Assembly: GCF_015461845.1 (NCBI RefSeq)
Contig: NZ_JACOPW010000001.1
Span: forward strand, 1,562,757 to 1,626,756
DNA length: 64,000 bases
From: Pseudomonas mucoides
GTDB taxonomy: Bacteria; Pseudomonadota; Gammaproteobacteria; Pseudomonadales; Pseudomonadaceae
Reading direction: 5' to 3'
The notes under the pieces are model-generated. The model made no database searches. It saw nothing but the letters and a program-made list of their open reading frames with translations, and had not been told where the DNA came from. Each line of letters begins with the position of its first letter. The first letter of the stretch is position 1. This document shows, one piece after another, positions 27,908 to 36,437 of the stretch. The translations under genes were made by a program, and so were the position numbers.

Positions 27908-28666
27908 TTACAACCGTTGAACCGTTACCGAACCCGCCGCCCCGGCAGGACCAGGCTGGCCATCCGCTCCCGGACGGCCACTTTTGCCGCCATCGGCCTT
28001 GTACACCAGGCAGCCTTTGGCCTGGCCACCCGCCCCCGGTTTACCACCAGGACCTGCAAGACCGCCGGCACCGCCAGCGACCTGCACCTTGATTTTATCC
28101 GCCGGGAAATCGCGCGGCACTTCCAGCTTCACCAGTGCGCCCGCAGCCCCCGGCTGACCATCACTGCCATCGCTGCCATCGGCACCGCGACCGGCCTGAC
28201 CATAGGTACAACCCGGATCCTGGCCATTGGCGCCGTCAAGACCGAAAAACCCCGGTGCGCCCGCACCGCCGCGAGCATCGACCAACAATTGCGGAGCGGT
28301 CAACGCCTTGATCTGCAAGTTCAGATTGCGCCCCGAGCGTGCCGCCTTCTGGAAACTCCCCGGCGCGCCCCGCGCGGTGATCTGACTGCCTTCCGACAAC
28401 TCGGCACGGTGCACTTTAAATTCCAGCGGTTGTTCACCCGGCACGATGGCAATTCGCGCTTCACGCCCCAGGTGCAATTCGCCCACCGTCACTTCGGTGA
28501 CATTCGAAGGAATCAGCAAAGTGCCGTAATCCGCGACTTCCAGCCGCTCCAGTTGCAAGGTGCTGGCCGTGTTGGGCAGGCGCATCAACGAGTTGGCTTC
28601 GACACTGACAACCTGAGCGCAGGCCAATGGACTGATAAATGCGGCGAGCAGACAGAGATTACGCAT
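27908..28666 (-). CDS. Secreted Gly-rich, collagen-like protein
   Basis: 252 residues with a signal peptide (MRNLCLLAAFISPLACA). The first half is beta-rich (LPNTASTLQLERLEVADYGTLLIP), like a single-strand beta-helix start. The second half is rich in Gly, Ala, Pro and Asp, with many Gly-X-Y-like triplets (GADGSDGSDGQPGAAG, GGLAGPGGKPGAGG, GRPGADGQPGPAGAAG) and two lone cysteines. The start is the ATG at 28666, inside the end of the DUF1145 gene (8-base overlap); the longer frame to 28858 is an artefact. No family function known; possibly a surface or matrix protein. Confidence 0.78.
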   Translation of the reverse strand: MRNLCLLAAFISPLACAQVVSVEANSLMRLPNTASTLQLERLEVADYGTLLIPSNVTEVTVGELHLGREARIAIVPGEQPLEFKVHRAELSEGSQITARGAPGSFQKAARSGRNLNLQIKALTAPQLLVDARGGAGAPGFFGLDGANGQDPGCTYGQAGRGADGSDGSDGQPGAAGALVKLEVPRDFPADKIKVQVAGGAGGLAGPGGKPGAGGQAKGCLVYKADGGKSGRPGADGQPGPAGAAGSVTVQRL

Positions 28667-28937
28667 GGGAAGCCTTCGGTGCGGAGGGAGCCGGGATGGT
28701 TTGAAGATGGAAGACGCCGAAAATGGCAATCTGCAAGCGATCACGCCAAGGGTGGGCGCGGCCTTTGAGGCTGCGGTTGCAGAACACCAGCTCCAGCAGA
28801 TGGAACAGTGCCAGCAGGCCCCCGGCCAGATTGACCAATGGGTGCAACGGATAAACAAACGGCGTGAGCAGATTGACCAGCACCACCAGCCAGAACAGCA
28901 GGGTCAATAACTTCCCCAGCCCCCAAAACACCTTCAT
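28659..28937 (-). CDS. DUF1145 family small membrane protein
   Basis: 92 residues with two hydrophobic segments (LLTLLFWLVVLVNLLTPF and LVNLAGGLLALFHLLELVF) and a short basic tail. The pattern of LFWLVVLVNL.. PFVYPLHPLVNLAG matches DUF1145 proteins (YhhL-like), whose role is unknown. It overlaps the start of the Gly-rich protein by 8 bases, so the two are likely one operon. Confidence 0.8.
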   Translation of the reverse strand: MKVFWGLGKLLTLLFWLVVLVNLLTPFVYPLHPLVNLAGGLLALFHLLELVFCNRSLKGRAHPWRDRLQIAIFGVFHLQTIPAPSAPKASHA

Positions 28938-29084
28938 ACGCTCCCCCGCTGATCATTATTCTTTGGGCGCACAGTAACGGCTTCCACGCGGGATGCGCCA
29001 GAGGGCAACGGAAAATTCTTCATGAAGACCGCCGAATGGCCATCGCCCCCCCTTATTGGCGGGCCGATGGCTCTATATCGCGGC

Positions 29085-29804
29085 TTAGCGATTGATATGC
29101 AATTCCACGCGACGGTTTTTCGCGCGCCCTTCATCAGTCGCGTTATCGGCGATGGGCTCACTTTCGCCCTTGCCTTCACTGGTGAGTTTGTTCGGGTCCA
29201 GCCCCTGGTTCATCAGATAGGCTGCCACGCTGGTGGCGCGACGTTCCGACAACATTTGGTTGTAGGCATCGGAACCGACACTGTCGGTATGGCCGACCAC
29301 CTTGATACTCACCACATCGGCGCTTTGCAATTTCGGCATCAGCGCAGTCAGCTGATTCTGCGCAGACGGGGTCAGGTCAGATTGATTGAACGCAAACAGC
29401 ACATCGCCCGCATCGCTGAGGGTGATGACTTCTTCGGGTACAGGTTCGACAGGTTTCACGCTGGCCGGGTATTGCGGCAGCGGGCAACCATGATGTTCGA
29501 CCGGCGTATTGGCGGGAGTATCGGGGCAACGATCACGTCGATCAAAAACGCCGTCGCCATCTTCGTCGCCATCCTGGGCGTAACAGATCAAGCCGCCAGT
29601 CAGGATTCCGAGCGCTGCTCCTCCGGCCGCCCAGCCGCCACTTTCGATGGCGCCCAAACCGCCACCCACCAGCCCGCCTATGACGCTGCAGATTGGCCAG
29701 GTGCGTTGATTGAGGGGGGCAGTGCCATCACTGTGAGTTGCGCAACCGGTCAACAGGCTGCCAAGCAGCAGAACCGGTAGGACGGTCCTTGTGAGAACGC
29801 TCAT
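29085..29804 (-). CDS. OmpA-family lipoprotein, tandem copy 2
   Basis: 239 residues. Lipoprotein signal ends LLTGC; a glycine zipper follows (VIGGLVGGGLGAIESGGWAAGG), then a calcium-binding thrombospondin-3-like repeat (DGDEDGDGVFDRRDRCPDTP), then the OmpA C-terminal domain with VVGHTDSVGSDAYNQ and AKNRRVELHINR. It is a clear paralogue of the gene at 29896-30585, in the same order and direction. Its Shine-Dalgarno AGGAG is part of a strong hairpin (see 29813-29848). Likely binds peptidoglycan. Confidence 0.9.
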   Translation of the reverse strand: MSVLTRTVLPVLLLGSLLTGCATHSDGTAPLNQRTWPICSVIGGLVGGGLGAIESGGWAAGGAALGILTGGLICYAQDGDEDGDGVFDRRDRCPDTPANTPVEHHGCPLPQYPASVKPVEPVPEEVITLSDAGDVLFAFNQSDLTPSAQNQLTALMPKLQSADVVSIKVVGHTDSVGSDAYNQMLSERRATSVAAYLMNQGLDPNKLTSEGKGESEPIADNATDEGRAKNRRVELHINR

Positions 29805-29812
29805 ATTGAAAG

Positions 29813-29848
29813 CTCCTGTGTTACCGGCCCATACCGGTTACACAGGAG
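29813..29848 (-). promoter_or_regulatory. Hairpin hiding the Shine-Dalgarno of an OmpA gene
   Basis: On the minus strand, CTCCTGTGTAACCGG and CCGGTAACACAGGAG flank the loop TATGGG. The stem has nine pairs, one A-A mismatch and five more pairs. The 3' arm ends with the AGGAG that serves as ribosome site eight bases before the ATG at 29804. Translation should need melting or binding of this hairpin. Confidence 0.7.
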
Positions 29849-29895
29849 TAAAGACCCGCATCCGCGACTATACAAGCCACGGAGCGGAAGGGACT

Positions 29896-30585
29896 TTAAC
29901 GGTTGATTTTGATTTCCGTGCGACGGTTCATCGCGCGGCCGTCAGCCGTTTTGTTATCGGCGACCGGCTGGCTTTCACCGGCACCTACTACAGACACGAA
30001 GCTACTACGTGGCACGCCTTGCTCGATGAGGTACTCAACCACCGAGTGAGCGCGTTTATCCGACAGTTTCTGGTTGTAGGCATCGCTGCCCACGCTGTCG
30101 GTATGGCCGGTAACGGTCAGTTGAGCGGTAGGCGCTTCCGCCTTCAAGCGAGTGGCGATCTTGTCGAGGACCTGCTTGTCGGATGGTGTGAGGGTGGCTT
30201 TGTCAAACTGGAAGTGAACATCGCGGATGACGATGGTTTCTTCCTTGACCACAACAGCCTCTTCAACCACCGGTGCAGGTGGAGGGCAACCGTTGGCATC
30301 GACTGTCACGCCGTGCGGTGTGCCCGGGCACTTGTCGCGGCTATCCGGTACACCATCACCGTCTTCGTCGCCATCACCGTGAACCCAGCAATAGGCCGCT
30401 GCCGTGCCGCCGACGAGCAGCGCGCCATAGCCTGCCCACGCGGAGCTCTCGGTCGCGCCGAGACCCGCACCCACGACACCACCGACAGCCGCACAGGTCG
30501 GCCAGTCGGTTTTCTGCAAACCTGCGCAACCAGTCAACACACTGGTGAGCAGAACCAAGGGTAATGCTGTCCGAACTATGCTCAT
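29896..30585 (-). CDS. OmpA-family lipoprotein, tandem copy 1
   Basis: 229 residues with the same layout as its neighbour: lipobox LTSVLTGC, glycine zipper (VGGVVGAGLGATESSAWAGYG), one DGDEDGDGVPDSRDKCPGTP calcium-type repeat and an OmpA C-terminal domain (HFQFDKATLTPSDKQVLDK, VTGHTDSVGSDAYNQKLSDKRA, RAMNRRTEIKINR). The ribosome site CAGGAG is free here, with only a weak five-pair hairpin upstream. Both copies share GTAAAGACCCG in their upstream regions (plus-strand 29848 and 30628), which suggests that the duplication included promoter sequence. Confidence 0.9.
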   Translation of the reverse strand: MSIVRTALPLVLLTSVLTGCAGLQKTDWPTCAAVGGVVGAGLGATESSAWAGYGALLVGGTAAAYCWVHGDGDEDGDGVPDSRDKCPGTPHGVTVDANGCPPPAPVVEEAVVVKEETIVIRDVHFQFDKATLTPSDKQVLDKIATRLKAEAPTAQLTVTGHTDSVGSDAYNQKLSDKRAHSVVEYLIEQGVPRSSFVSVVGAGESQPVADNKTADGRAMNRRTEIKINR

Positions 30586-30774
30586 CTAGTTTTCTCCTGA
30601 GGGATCGGCTTAGAACCGATTCAGGTAGTAAAGACCCGACTATTAAACTCCGCCAGCAATAGGCCATTGCTGTTTTATCCCGTGTACACGACGGATTGGC
30701 GCATTTGCGCTAAACCCGCTCTAGGCCCGGACGTTTGGGCAGGCTAGTCTTGGTGCTCTGATTGAGGATCTTTG

Positions 30775-31272
30775 ATGATTGCAGCTATTTCTTCGCGCAC
30801 ACCGCAACAGGCGTTGGCCGCTTTGCTGGACCTTTACGCTCCCGCGCAGCTGTTGCTGATCGGGGCCAGTGAGTTTCCCGCCCTGGAAGCCTTCAAGCTT
30901 GCGCACCCGGATACGTGTGTCGCCCACACGGCACCGGGACCGTTGCCGGCGGAACTGGCGGCACGCCGGTTTGATCTGGCGCTGGCGGTCGATTGCCTCG
31001 AACACTTGCCAAAGCGCGACGGCTTGAACCTGCTCGGCGGGATCCGCAACCTCAACGCCAGCCGCATTGCGGTGCTGGCGGACTTGTCGGCCAGCGGCTG
31101 GCAGGAGACGGATTTTTTCTCCCTGGCCCTGCAAGCCAGCGAGCGCTTCCAGCGCGATGAACAAGTGTTGACCCTGTTCACCTATGATCTGCTTGACTAC
31201 AAACAAGTACCCGACTGGCTCAACTCACGCTTTTGGGCCAATCCGGAAAACTTCGGGAAATATTGGTGGTAA
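30775..31272 (+). CDS. DUF6231-like protein with methyltransferase-like fold
   Basis: 165 residues. [21 protein letters not shown] resembles the SAM-binding start of class I methyltransferases and [29 protein letters not shown] the following acidic motif, but the glycine-rich loop is incomplete. The C-terminal [31 protein letters not shown] is a strong mark of a Pseudomonas family I recall as DUF6231. The ATG at 30775 has GAGGATC upstream. The ychJ gene starts 4 bases after its stop, so they form an operon. Enzyme activity unproven. Confidence 0.75.
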   Translation: MIAAISSRTPQQALAALLDLYAPAQLLLIGASEFPALEAFKLAHPDTCVAHTAPGPLPAELAARRFDLALAVDCLEHLPKRDGLNLLGGIRNLNASRIAVLADLSASGWQETDFFSLALQASERFQRDEQVLTLFTYDLLDYKQVPDWLNSRFWANPENFGKYWW

Positions 31273-31276
31273 TGCA

Positions 31277-31753
31277 ATGAGTACATCCATTTGCCCTTGC
31301 GGCAGCGGCACCTTGCTCGATGCCTGCTGCGGTCATTACCACGCCGGGCATCCGGCGCCGTGTGCCGAAGCCTTGATGCGCTCGCGCTACAGCGCCTACG
31401 TGCTGGGGCTGATCGACTATCTGGTGGCGACTACCCTGCCCGCGCAACAGGCCGGCCTGAATCGTCAGTCCATCAGCGACTGGAGCGCTCAAAGCACCTG
31501 GCTGGGCCTGGAGGTGGAAAGCTCCGAAGTCTTCGGCGGCCAGCCGGAACACGCCTTCGTGACCTTCACCGCGCGCTGGCACGATGGCAGCGGCGAACAC
31601 AGCCACCGCGAGCGCTCGTCCTTCGTGCAGAACGCCGGTCACTGGTACTTCATCGATCCGACCGTGCAACTCAAGGCCGGGCGCAATGACGCCTGTCCAT
31701 GCGCCAGCGGCCAGAAATTCAAGAAATGTTGCGCGGGGTATTTCAACAGTTGA
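31277..31753 (+). CDS. ychJ: YchJ family protein with two SEC-C motifs
   Basis: 158 residues. It starts [14 protein letters not shown] and ends [17 protein letters not shown]: two SEC-C zinc-binding motifs, one at each end, around an NTF2-like central domain ([18 protein letters not shown]). This is the full YchJ/UPF0225 layout. The true start is the ATG at 31277; the frame reaching back to 31184 overlaps the preceding gene. Function not established; SEC-C motifs bind zinc and can mediate contacts to SecB or ribosomes. Confidence 0.92.
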   Translation: MSTSICPCGSGTLLDACCGHYHAGHPAPCAEALMRSRYSAYVLGLIDYLVATTLPAQQAGLNRQSISDWSAQSTWLGLEVESSEVFGGQPEHAFVTFTARWHDGSGEHSHRERSSFVQNAGHWYFIDPTVQLKAGRNDACPCASGQKFKKCCAGYFNS

Positions 31754-31763
31754 GGTGAGCGAC

Positions 31764-31898
31764 CTGTAGCAGCTGCCGGAGGCTGCGTTCGGCTGCGGAG
31801 CGGTCGTGAAATCAGGCAGCGCGTTGTTTCAGTGGGATAGAGGTGACAGGAATACGACTGCTTCGCAGTCGGACGCAGCCTTCGGCAGCTGCTACAGG
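31764..31898. repeat. Large inverted repeat (CTGTAGCAGCTGCCG type)
   Basis: CTGTAGCAGCTGCCGGAGGC.. at 31764 onward and ..GCCTTCGGCAGCTGCTACAG at the right end (to 31898) are long near-perfect arms around a spacer of about 55 bases. It lies between ychJ and the WHy-domain lipoprotein gene. Same family as the eroded copy at 9131-9266. Confidence 0.88.
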
Positions 31899-31918
31899 TT
31901 CAAGGGAGATACACGACC

Positions 31919-32413
31919 ATGATCACCCGGCGACACGCACTTTATCTGCTCAGCCTGCTCCTGTTTCTGGGGCTCGCTGGCTGTGCGTCGTGGTTCGAGG
32001 ATGACGAGCCTGACCCCGAAGTGCATCTGGTCAAGGTCGAAGTCGTGCGGGCAAAACTGCTGGAGCAGAAATTTTTGCTGCACTTTCGCATCGACAACCC
32101 CAACGACAGTGACTTGACCGTGCGCAGCCTCGAGTACCGAATTCACTTGGGTGACATCTTGCTGACCGAAGGTGAGTACGATCACTGGTTCACGGTCGGC
32201 CCCAAACACAGCGCTTACTTCAAGGTTCCGATCCGGACCAACCTGTGGCCCAAGGTGCGCGATCTGGTGAAAATGCTGAAAAAACCCGACCAACCCATTC
32301 CCTATCGTCTGGAAGGTGTACTGCAAACCGGTTTATTCATCGCGCATGACGTGCACCTTGCGCGCAATGGCGTGATAATCCCCGCCGATTTAATTCCGGA
32401 GCACACCCGATGA
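31919..32413 (+). CDS. LEA type 2 (WHy domain) lipoprotein
   Basis: 164 residues with lipobox LGLAGC (Cys near 22). The rest is a WHy/LEA14-like beta-sandwich: [34 protein letters not shown], where the RIDNPND motif (often RVxNPN) marks the family, and [22 protein letters not shown]. Proteins of this kind are linked to desiccation and stress tolerance in plants and bacteria. The last four bases overlap the SEC-C gene start (ATGA), so the two are coupled. Confidence 0.88.
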   Translation: MITRRHALYLLSLLLFLGLAGCASWFEDDEPDPEVHLVKVEVVRAKLLEQKFLLHFRIDNPNDSDLTVRSLEYRIHLGDILLTEGEYDHWFTVGPKHSAYFKVPIRTNLWPKVRDLVKMLKKPDQPIPYRLEGVLQTGLFIAHDVHLARNGVIIPADLIPEHTR

Positions 32414-32628
32414 CCCAGCAACCCCACGTCCATGGCCCTGACTGTAACCACGATCATGACCATCACGACCACCATGATCACCATGATCACGACCATGACC
32501 ATGTTCACGGTCCGAACTGCGGCCACGCTCACCAGGAACCGGTGCGCAACGCCCTGAAAGACGTCGGCCGCAACGACCCTTGCCCGTGCGGCAATGGCAA
32601 GAAATTCAAGAAGTGCCACGGCGCTTGA
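32410..32628 (+). CDS. His-rich SEC-C metal-binding protein
   Basis: 72 residues in two parts. Residues 1-42 form a His/Asp-rich segment (13 His and 10 Asp within [18 protein letters not shown] and its flanks, bordered by GPDCNH and GPNCGH). The C-terminus is a single SEC-C motif, [17 protein letters not shown]. Both parts should bind zinc or nickel. It may be a metal store or a metal-dependent adaptor. It is coupled to the WHy lipoprotein by ATGA overlap. Confidence 0.85.
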   Translation: MTQQPHVHGPDCNHDHDHHDHHDHHDHDHDHVHGPNCGHAHQEPVRNALKDVGRNDPCPCGNGKKFKKCHGA

Positions 32629-32713
32629 TGCGTCGGGCGAAGAATTTCTTCGCCGGTTGAATCGCCTTCGCGAGCAAGCCCACCCCCACATTGGATTTGT
32701 GTCCAACATAAAC

Positions 32714-32808
32714 CCCTGTGGGAGCGAGCTTGCTCGCGATGACTACATCACATTCACTATCAATTTTTCAGCCAGACCGCTATCGCGAGCAAGCTCGCTC
32801 CCACAGGG
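32714..32808. repeat. REP pair (GGGAGCGAGCTTGC type)
   Basis: Arms CCCTGTGGGAGCGAGCTTGC.. at 32714-32740 and the exact reverse complement at 32782-32808. A single, more diverged half element (TCGCGAGCAAGCCCACCCCC) lies just upstream at 32669-32690. Confidence 0.92.
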
Positions 32809-32811
32809 TTT

Positions 32812-33369
32812 TCAGTCAACCTGCAGAATCTGCTCAGTGCTTAAAACCGTCGCATACTCCCCGTGCAAATTCCCCAGCGACATCGCATGCACGTCCTCGG
32901 CTGAACGCGCCTTGCCAAAATAGTCCGCCTTATCGAAGGTAAAACACGCGTCCTCCGCCACCCACGCCTCAAATCCCAGATTCCCGGCCGTTCGCGCCGT
33001 GGACTCCACCGAGTTATTCGTTGCCACCCCCACAATCACCAATTGCTCAATCCCCGCCTCGCGCAAACTCGCCTCCAGCCCCGTCGCACAAAAGGCATCC
33101 GGCACCTGTTTCTGGATCAGTTGTTCGCCGGTCTTTGGCTGGAACCGCTCCTGAAATTCCACCCCCGACTGCTGTGGCCAGAACACTGAATCCGGTGAGC
33201 GAGACAGGTGCTGCACGTGAATCACCGGCCGCCCGGTTCGGCGCCAAAACGCCAACAGATCAAGAATTCGCTCCTCGGCTTGAGGATTATTCCGGCGACC
33301 GAGCCGGGGATGCAGAATGCCTTTTTGTTGATCGATGATGACGAGTGCTGCGCGGGTCTTGAGCTCCAT
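32812..33369 (-). CDS. Isochorismatase-like hydrolase with Ser in place of the usual Cys
   Basis: 185 residues of the cysteine hydrolase/isochorismatase fold. The Asp of the triad is in ALVIIDQQKG, and the HVQHLSRSPDSVFWP and KQVPDAFCATGLE segments fit the family, the latter with the triad Lys. At the nucleophile position the protein reads GVATNNSVESTARTAG, so the family's TxxCVxxTA Cys is Ser. It may be a non-thiol hydrolase or have lost this activity. The ATG at 33369 with AGGAG upstream is preferred to the frame start at 33420. Confidence 0.88.
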   Translation of the reverse strand: MELKTRAALVIIDQQKGILHPRLGRRNNPQAEERILDLLAFWRRTGRPVIHVQHLSRSPDSVFWPQQSGVEFQERFQPKTGEQLIQKQVPDAFCATGLEASLREAGIEQLVIVGVATNNSVESTARTAGNLGFEAWVAEDACFTFDKADYFGKARSAEDVHAMSLGNLHGEYATVLSTEQILQVD

Positions 33370-33797
33370 GCCGGTTTTTTCTCCTGCGGGGTCATTGAAT
33401 TTCACGCACTTCAGCATCACCTCCTCTCACAGGCAAGCCATCGAACGCAAACAGGACGACCTGATGCCCGCGGTTGCTGTCCCCACCTGGGTTCAACCAC
33501 ATCCAGAACCGTCCGGCGACCGTCAAAGCCTATGCCCTGGCGGCCAAAATCAAACCACCAAAATCCCGACCCTTTCCCCAAGATCATTCCCACGCTCTGC
33601 GTGGGAATGCAGCCCGGGACGCTCCGCGTCCATCCAAAGCCGAATGCGGAGCGCCCGTTGAGGCATTCCCACGCAGAGCGTGGGAACGATCTTCGTCAGA
33701 CAAATCTTGAAATAACCCCGCCCGCCGCTTGCGCGCCCTCCTCCTGCTCACTAACGTAGCGCCTTTATTGCGCCTTTACCCCCGCAGGAGCTTTGCC
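33370..33797. other. Intergenic region with compound inverted repeat
   Basis: 428 bases between the divergent isochorismatase-like and quiP genes. Apart from the compound repeat at 33582-33691 I see no gene; the frames that run through it have no ribosome site and shift across the repeat. The promoter of quiP must lie in about 33700-33780, but I cannot assign boxes with confidence. Confidence 0.5.
33582..33691. repeat. Compound GTTCCCACGC-type inverted repeat
   Basis: Outer arms GATCATTCCCACG.. at 33582 and ..CGTGGGAACGATC ending 33691; each arm is itself a small palindrome (TTCCCACGCTCTGCGTGGGAA). The inner part has a second pair, GGACGCTCCGCGTCC and GCGGAGCGCC. Same family as 27873-27903, here as a cruciform-like cluster of three hairpins. 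Confidence 0.85.
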
Positions 33798-36248
33798 ATG
33801 GCCTCGCCAGCCCTTACACATTTTCTTCCCCGGTTCGGCGTTGCCGCAGCAGTAGCCGGTGTCTTGAGCCTGTCCGGTTGTCAGACCTGGAACGCCCAGG
33901 ACACCCTCCCGCCGACTTCCGGTGTGCAGCCGCTCAAGGGCTTGGCGCAGAACGTTTCGGTACGTCGCAATGCCATGGGCATGCCGCTGATCGAAAGCAA
34001 TAGCTTCCACGACGCGTTGTTCGCCCTGGGTTACGTCCACGCCAGCGACCGCATCACGCAAATGGTCACCCTGCGCCTGTTGGCCGAAGGTCGTCTGGCA
34101 GAAATGTCCGGCGCCGACCTGTTGGACGCTGATCGCTACATGCGCGCGGTCAATCTGAAGAAAAGCGCCGGCGAGCTGTATAAAGCCTCTTCGCCGCGCC
34201 TCAAACGCTTCTTCGAAGTCTATGCGCGCGGCGTCAACGCCTACCTGTTCCGCTACCGCGACAAGCTGCCAGCCGACCTCGCGGCCACCGGTTACAAGCC
34301 TGAATACTGGAAACCGGAAGATTCGGCGCTGATTTTCTGCCTGCTGAACTTCAGCCAGTCGGCCAACCTGCCGGAAGAAATTTCCTCGTTGATGCTGGCC
34401 CAGACCGTCACCACCGACAAACTCGCGTGGCTGACGCCGTCCGCGCCCGATGAAAAACTGCCGCTGGGCGAAGCCGACAAACTCCAGGGCATCAAGCTCA
34501 ACGGCGCGATTCCCGGACTGGCCGAAATCAGTAAAGCCACGGGGCAACTGTCCGACCTGAATCTGTTGGGCGCCACCTCGTCGAACAACTGGGCGATCGG
34601 CCCGCAACGCAGCCGCACGGGCAAAAGCATTTTGGCCAGTGACAGCCATGGCCCATTGGGCGTGCCGTCGCTGTTCAGCTACGTGCAGATCCGCGCGCCG
34701 AAATATCAGGCGGCGGGCGTGACCATCGCCGGTTTGCCGATGGTGCTCGGTGGTTTCAACGGCAAAGTGGCCTGGAGCATGACCACGGTCATGGGCGACA
34801 ACCAGGACCTGTTCCTGGAAAAAATCAAACGCCAGGGCAACGGCCTCACCTACGAAGTCGGCGGCAAATGGCAGCCCGCCGTCGTGCGCAACGAAACCTA
34901 CTTCGTCAAAGGCCAGCGGCCGATTCGTGAAGCGGTGTACGAAACCCGTCACGGTCCACTGCTCAACAGCGCCCAGGGCACCACGCTGGCCAACGGTTTC
35001 GGCCTGGCCCTGCAAATGCCGAGCTTCACCGATGACAAATCCCTGGACGCGTTTTTCGACCTGTCCCGGGCCCAAACCGTCGAGAAAGCCTCGGACGCCA
35101 GCCGCGAAATCCGCGCCATCGCCCTGAACCTGGTGTTTGCCGATGCGAGCAACATTGGCTGGCAAGTTACCGGCCGCTACCCGAACCGTCGCGAAGGCGA
35201 AGGCTTGCTGCCATCACCGGGCTGGGAAGGTCGCTACGACTGGGACGGTTTCGCCGACCCGATGCTGCACCCCTACGACCAGGACCCGGCCCAAGGCTGG
35301 CTCGGCACCGCCAACCAGCGCGTCATTCCCCATGGCTACGGCATGCAACTGTCCAATTCCTGGGCAGCGCCGGAACGTGGTGAACGTCTGGCCGAACTGG
35401 CGGGCGCCGGCAAACACGACACGCGCAGCGTGATCGCAATGCAATACGACCAGACCACCACCTTCGCCTCCAAGCTGAAGAAAATGTTTGAAGCACCGGG
35501 CATGTCCCAACCGCTCAAGCAGGCGATTGAAGCGCTGCCGGCTGCCGATCGCGGCAAGGCTCACGAGGCCTATACCCGCCTGATGGCGTTCGACGGCAAG
35601 CTCAGCACGACCTCCGCCGATGCAGCGATTTACGAATTGTTCCTCCAGGAAAGCATGAAGCAAATCTTCCTCGACGAGCTGGGTCCGGAAAGCAGCCCGA
35701 CGTGGAAAGCCTTCGTGGCCAATGGCAAGTTGTCCTACGCGGCGCAGGCCGATCATCTGCTGGGGCGCGAAGACAGTCCGTTCTGGGATGACGCCCGCAC
35801 ACCGCAGAAAGAAGACAAACCGGCGATCCTCGCCCGCAGTCTGGCGGCAGCGATCAGCGCTGGCGACAGCCAGTTGGGTGGCGATCACAAGGCCTGGCAG
35901 TGGGGCAAACTGCACCGCTACGAATGGAAAAACGCCAATGGCCAGACTGTTCGCGGCCCGGTTGCGGCAGGCGGGGACCACACCACGCTGAACACCGCGG
36001 CGTTCGCCTGGGGTCAGGATTTCAACACCACCCTGGCACCGGCCATGCGCTTCATCGTCGACTTCGGCCAGGCCGAACCGCTGATGGGCCAGAACGGCAC
36101 CGGTCAGTCGGGCAACCCTGCCAGCCCTAATTATCTGAACAGCATCGATCCTTGGCTCAAAGGGCAATACATGAGCCTGCCGATGCAGCCGCAGAACTTT
36201 GACAAGGTGTACGGCAAGACTCAGTTGACCCTGACACCCGGCAAATAA
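33798..36248 (+). CDS. quiP: QuiP-type acyl-homoserine lactone acylase (penicillin acylase family)
   Basis: 816-residue N-terminal nucleophile hydrolase. The signal region ends VLSLSGC, so it is probably a lipoprotein. After the alpha chain ([31 protein letters not shown]) comes the processing site GATS-SNNW, where Ser262 becomes the first residue of the beta chain and the nucleophile. The [14 protein letters not shown] and FGLALQMPS segments, and the C-terminal [24 protein letters not shown], fit the family. By length and by its neighbours it matches P. aeruginosa QuiP, which degrades long-chain AHL signals. The ATG at 33798 has GCAGGAG upstream. AHL specificity is inferred. Confidence 0.85.
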   Translation: MASPALTHFLPRFGVAAAVAGVLSLSGCQTWNAQDTLPPTSGVQPLKGLAQNVSVRRNAMGMPLIESNSFHDALFALGYVHASDRITQMVTLRLLAEGRLAEMSGADLLDADRYMRAVNLKKSAGELYKASSPRLKRFFEVYARGVNAYLFRYRDKLPADLAATGYKPEYWKPEDSALIFCLLNFSQSANLPEEISSLMLAQTVTTDKLAWLTPSAPDEKLPLGEADKLQGIKLNGAIPGLAEISKATGQLSDLNLLGATSSNNWAIGPQRSRTGKSILASDSHGPLGVPSLFSYVQIRAPKYQAAGVTIAGLPMVLGGFNGKVAWSMTTVMGDNQDLFLEKIKRQGNGLTYEVGGKWQPAVVRNETYFVKGQRPIREAVYETRHGPLLNSAQGTTLANGFGLALQMPSFTDDKSLDAFFDLSRAQTVEKASDASREIRAIALNLVFADASNIGWQVTGRYPNRREGEGLLPSPGWEGRYDWDGFADPMLHPYDQDPAQGWLGTANQRVIPHGYGMQLSNSWAAPERGERLAELAGAGKHDTRSVIAMQYDQTTTFASKLKKMFEAPGMSQPLKQAIEALPAADRGKAHEAYTRLMAFDGKLSTTSADAAIYELFLQESMKQIFLDELGPESSPTWKAFVANGKLSYAAQADHLLGREDSPFWDDARTPQKEDKPAILARSLAAAISAGDSQLGGDHKAWQWGKLHRYEWKNANGQTVRGPVAAGGDHTTLNTAAFAWGQDFNTTLAPAMRFIVDFGQAEPLMGQNGTGQSGNPASPNYLNSIDPWLKGQYMSLPMQPQNFDKVYGKTQLTLTPGK

Positions 36249-36255
36249 CCCCGAT

Positions 36256-36347
36256 CCTGTAGCGTGAGCCTGCTCGCGACAGCGGTGTGTCAGCCACCAT
36301 TTTGAGTGACTGACACACCGCTATCGCGAGCAGGCTCACGCCTACAG
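36256..36347. repeat. REP pair with inner 12-base hairpin
   Basis: Outer arms CCTGTAGCGTGAGCCTGCTC.. (36256-36280) and its near-exact reverse complement (to 36347). Inside is a second perfect hairpin, AGCGGTGTGTCA..TGACACACCGCT (36281-36322). A closely related spacer hairpin (GTGTGTCAG..CTGACACAC) is in the element at 39166-39255. Confidence 0.9.
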
Positions 36348-36437
36348 GGGGAATGTTTCTCGTCATTGAAATCTCGATAGAACTTCCGGCTTCACGCCAA
36401 CCTCATAGCTAACAAGTCCCTCCATTTTGGTAACGAC

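Noticed and set aside
33765..35165. Minus-strand frame of 466 codons over quiP
   Set aside because: Shadow of the acylase gene, which has the full set of Ntn-hydrolase motifs.
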